Of a stretch of DNA of 6,658 nucleotides, positions 5,087 through 6,658 are shown piece by piece (positions within the stretch are counted from its first letter, which is position 1; every line of letters starts with the position of its first letter). This stretch comes from Thermoplasmata archaeon (lineage in GTDB: Archaea > Thermoplasmatota > Thermoplasmata > Thermoplasmatales > Thermoplasmataceae): positions 1 through 6,658 of the forward strand of contig JAKAYJ010000067.1 of the NCBI GenBank assembly GCA_021816385.1. Reading direction: 5' to 3'. The notes below the pieces were generated by a model. That model searched no databases and was not told the DNA's origin. It worked only from the letters and a program-made list of their open reading frames with translations. Position numbers and translations under genes: made by a program.

Positions 5087-6412
5087 TCACGGTTTTTCCT
5101 GAATCCAGACTGTCCTAAAGTTCGTGAACTCAAGTATCCCAAATTTGGACAGTTCTCTTCCGTATCCACTCTTTCCTACTCCTCCAAATGGCAGTCTTGG
5201 ATCAGATGCTACAACCTTGTTTACATATACCATTCCAGATCTTATAAGTGGTATTACCTTCTCGGCCTGATCAACACTGCCCCATATGGAAGCGCCAAGT
5301 CCGAATCCAGTTTCATTGCATATTTTTGCCGCTTCTTCCAGCGTCTCGAATGTCTTGAAGATAGCTACAGGTCCAAAGACCTCTTCTGAATAGTTCGCCT
5401 CGGTCTGTACAATAGTAGGAGGGATGACATTACCGTGCTGTTCACCAAACATCTGAAGCTTGCCAAGGCTGTTCAACTGTTCTATCTGCTTCCTTACAGT
5501 TTCAGCCTGTGATGCTGACGAAAGCGGGCCTATGAATGTCTTGTCATCCAGCTGGTCTCCCAGCGTTACCTTCTCAAAATTTTCCCTCATAAGTTCATAG
5601 AAATTTTCTGAAATCTTCTTGCTTACAATAAACCGCTTTGAAGCTATGCAACTCTGACCATTGTTCTGCAATCTTGCATATGTACTTTGCCTTGCAGTCT
5701 CTTCAAGATTTGCATCATCAAGAACCACAAATGGATCAGATCCACCCAATTCAAGAACGGATTTCTTTATGTTTTTTCCAGCTTCAGAAGCTATTGCCAT
5801 GCCGGCCATCTCCGAACCTGTGAATGAAACACCATCAGAGTACTTGATTGCTGCCAGTGCCTTTGATCCTGAAACCTTTACGACCCTGAAAAGTGGAGTA
5901 CCAAATATTTCCTCCATCTTTTTGGCACTTCCCGTTACTATGGAAGCATGCTTCAATACAATGCCATTTCCAGCTACCATAGCGGGAATAGCGGCCCTCA
6001 TAGCCTGCCATAAGGGAAAGTTCCACGGCATAACCAGGAAGATCGTTCCCAGTGGTTCAAACCTAACAAAACTTCTGCTTGCCTCAGTTTCAATCACATT
6101 ATCTGAGAGAAAGTTCTTCCCTTCTTTGCAGAAATATTCTGTCATCATGATACACTTGTCTATTTCTGCCCTGCTCTGTGTAATTGGTTTACCCATTTCA
6201 GATGACATTATTCTTGCAAGGCTTTCTTTTTCCTTCCTGAATCTTGGAATTACTTCATTTTTCAGGAACTGAATTCTGTCATCAATACTTTTTTTCCAGG
6301 TTTCCTGTTCCCTATTCACGCTTTCAAAAGTTTTCTTCACCGTCTCTTCATCGTCTTCTTCATATTTTCCAAGCTTGCTCATTGAATATGGATTAACTGT
6401 TTCAATTGACAT
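5087..6412 (-). CDS. Aldehyde dehydrogenase, succinate-semialdehyde dehydrogenase type
   Basis: A 441-residue cytosolic NAD(P)-dependent aldehyde dehydrogenase. Visible motifs: PWNFPLWQ with the oxyanion Asn131, the coenzyme-binding Lys154, FTGS (197-200), the general base Glu221 in LELGGSDPF, the catalytic Cys255 in NNGQSC, EEVFGPV (343-349) and the C-terminal PFGGVGKSGYGRE (408-420). MPWNFPLWQ, ELGGSDPF and the late ASD motif (402-404) closely recall E. coli Sad (YneI), which oxidises succinate semialdehyde to succinate. Glyceraldehyde dehydrogenases of the nonphosphorylative Entner-Doudoroff pathway in Thermoplasma and Picrophilus are also members of this superfamily and are an alternative. 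The protein is somewhat shorter than usual (about 455-490). The loss is between residues 170 and 195, where the common GlPxGv segment is absent, but all catalytic residues remain. ATG at 6412 has a TATA box 25 nt upstream. The thiamine-diphosphate enzyme gene follows 71 nt downstream, and its product could supply the aldehyde. Confidence 0.95.
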   Translation of the reverse strand: MSIETVNPYSMSKLGKYEEDDEETVKKTFESVNREQETWKKSIDDRIQFLKNEVIPRFRKEKESLARIMSSEMGKPITQSRAEIDKCIMMTEYFCKEGKNFLSDNVIETEASRSFVRFEPLGTIFLVMPWNFPLWQAMRAAIPAMVAGNGIVLKHASIVTGSAKKMEEIFGTPLFRVVKVSGSKALAAIKYSDGVSFTGSEMAGMAIASEAGKNIKKSVLELGGSDPFVVLDDANLEETARQSTYARLQNNGQSCIASKRFIVSKKISENFYELMRENFEKVTLGDQLDDKTFIGPLSSASQAETVRKQIEQLNSLGKLQMFGEQHGNVIPPTIVQTEANYSEEVFGPVAIFKTFETLEEAAKICNETGFGLGASIWGSVDQAEKVIPLIRSGMVYVNKVVASDPRLPFGGVGKSGYGRELSKFGILEFTNFRTVWIQEKP

Positions 6413-6432
6413 AGTTTACAATGTGATTAAAG

Positions 6433-6442
6433 CATAAATTAA
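6433..6442 (-). promoter_or_regulatory. TATA box for the aldehyde dehydrogenase gene
   Basis: The minus strand reads TTAATTTATG, centred about 25 nt before the ATG at 6412, with a GCAAAA stretch ahead. The spacing fits a leaderless transcript. Confidence 0.6.
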
Positions 6443-6463
6443 TTTTGCAAAACAGACCAATCA

Positions 6464-6658
6464 TTACTGATGAGGAAAATAAGGATCAGCATCTACGTTG
6501 TTAATGGTTGTTGCCCAATTTACTCCATATTTTTTGATGAAACATATTCAAGAATTTGCCCCCTTGTTCTGACATAATCCAAATTGTCAAAAAGTCTGAT
6601 CTTATATTTCTCACACTGTCTCATTGATTCATTCATTACAATTCTGTAGTTTTGCAGG
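6464..6658 (-). pseudogene. 3' end of an unidentified gene, cut by the window edge and probably frameshifted
   Basis: From the right edge one minus frame is open for 45 codons and ends in TAA at 6520-6522; it reads like real protein, with the stretch KIRLFDNLDYVRTRGQILEY. Just before that stop is a run of six A (plus-strand T 6530-6535). Adding one A would continue the protein as KKYGVNWATTINNVDADPYF to a TAA at 6464-6466, 51 bp before the next gene's start. Both halves look like protein, so I favour a gene broken by one missing base. The alternatives are a sequencing error, or a natural stop at 6520. I do not recognise the family. The start lies outside the window. Confidence 0.5.

Noticed and set aside
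5661..6272. 203-codon open frame on the plus strand opposite the aldehyde dehydrogenase
   Set aside because: Its opposite strand encodes clear catalytic motifs of the dehydrogenase. The plus frame has no recognisable domain.
1..6658. CRISPR array, tRNA, rRNA or intact insertion sequence
   Set aside because: No regularly spaced direct repeats, no tRNA cloverleaf or rRNA signature, and no transposase motif with terminal repeats was seen on either strand.

Overview
The window most likely comes from a thermoacidophilic euryarchaeon of the Thermoplasmatales type (Thermoplasma, Ferroplasma, Cuniculiplasma or a relative). This is inferred from gene structure, not from a marker gene. Four genes have an A/T-rich TATA-like box centred about 26 nt before the start codon and no Shine-Dalgarno sequence, as expected for leaderless archaeal mRNAs. 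The one gene internal to an operon has a strong GGAGG site instead. Base composition is AT-rich, most so at the left end.

Layout, left to right. Positions 1-736 hold no convincing gene: short, mutually overlapping open frames, one perfect 12-bp palindrome and an inverted repeat. Positions 737-2085 (minus strand) carry a compact cluster. A 54-residue cysteine-rich CWC-type protein comes first, then two overlapping genes for paralogous small membrane proteins that share a His/Trp-Thr-Gly/Asp signature. A TTG-started EamA/DMT-family transporter (2231-3169, plus strand) is transcribed divergently from this cluster. A 268-bp convergent gap follows.

Positions 3438-6412 (minus strand) carry two metabolic genes: an aldehyde dehydrogenase of the succinate-semialdehyde dehydrogenase type and, 71 nt downstream, a thiamine-diphosphate enzyme of the acetolactate synthase (AlsS) type. 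Each has its own promoter, with an oligo-T stop signal between them. The far right edge holds the 3' end of another minus-strand gene. It is cut by the window and appears to be frameshifted in a run of six A.

The most interesting reading is the enzyme pair. An AlsS-like enzyme next to a succinate-semialdehyde dehydrogenase is the arrangement known from cyanobacteria, where the supposed acetolactate synthase is a 2-oxoglutarate decarboxylase and the pair makes succinate from 2-oxoglutarate. Whether that holds here cannot be decided from sequence alone. The second candidate for something undescribed is the CWC protein plus paired membrane proteins.
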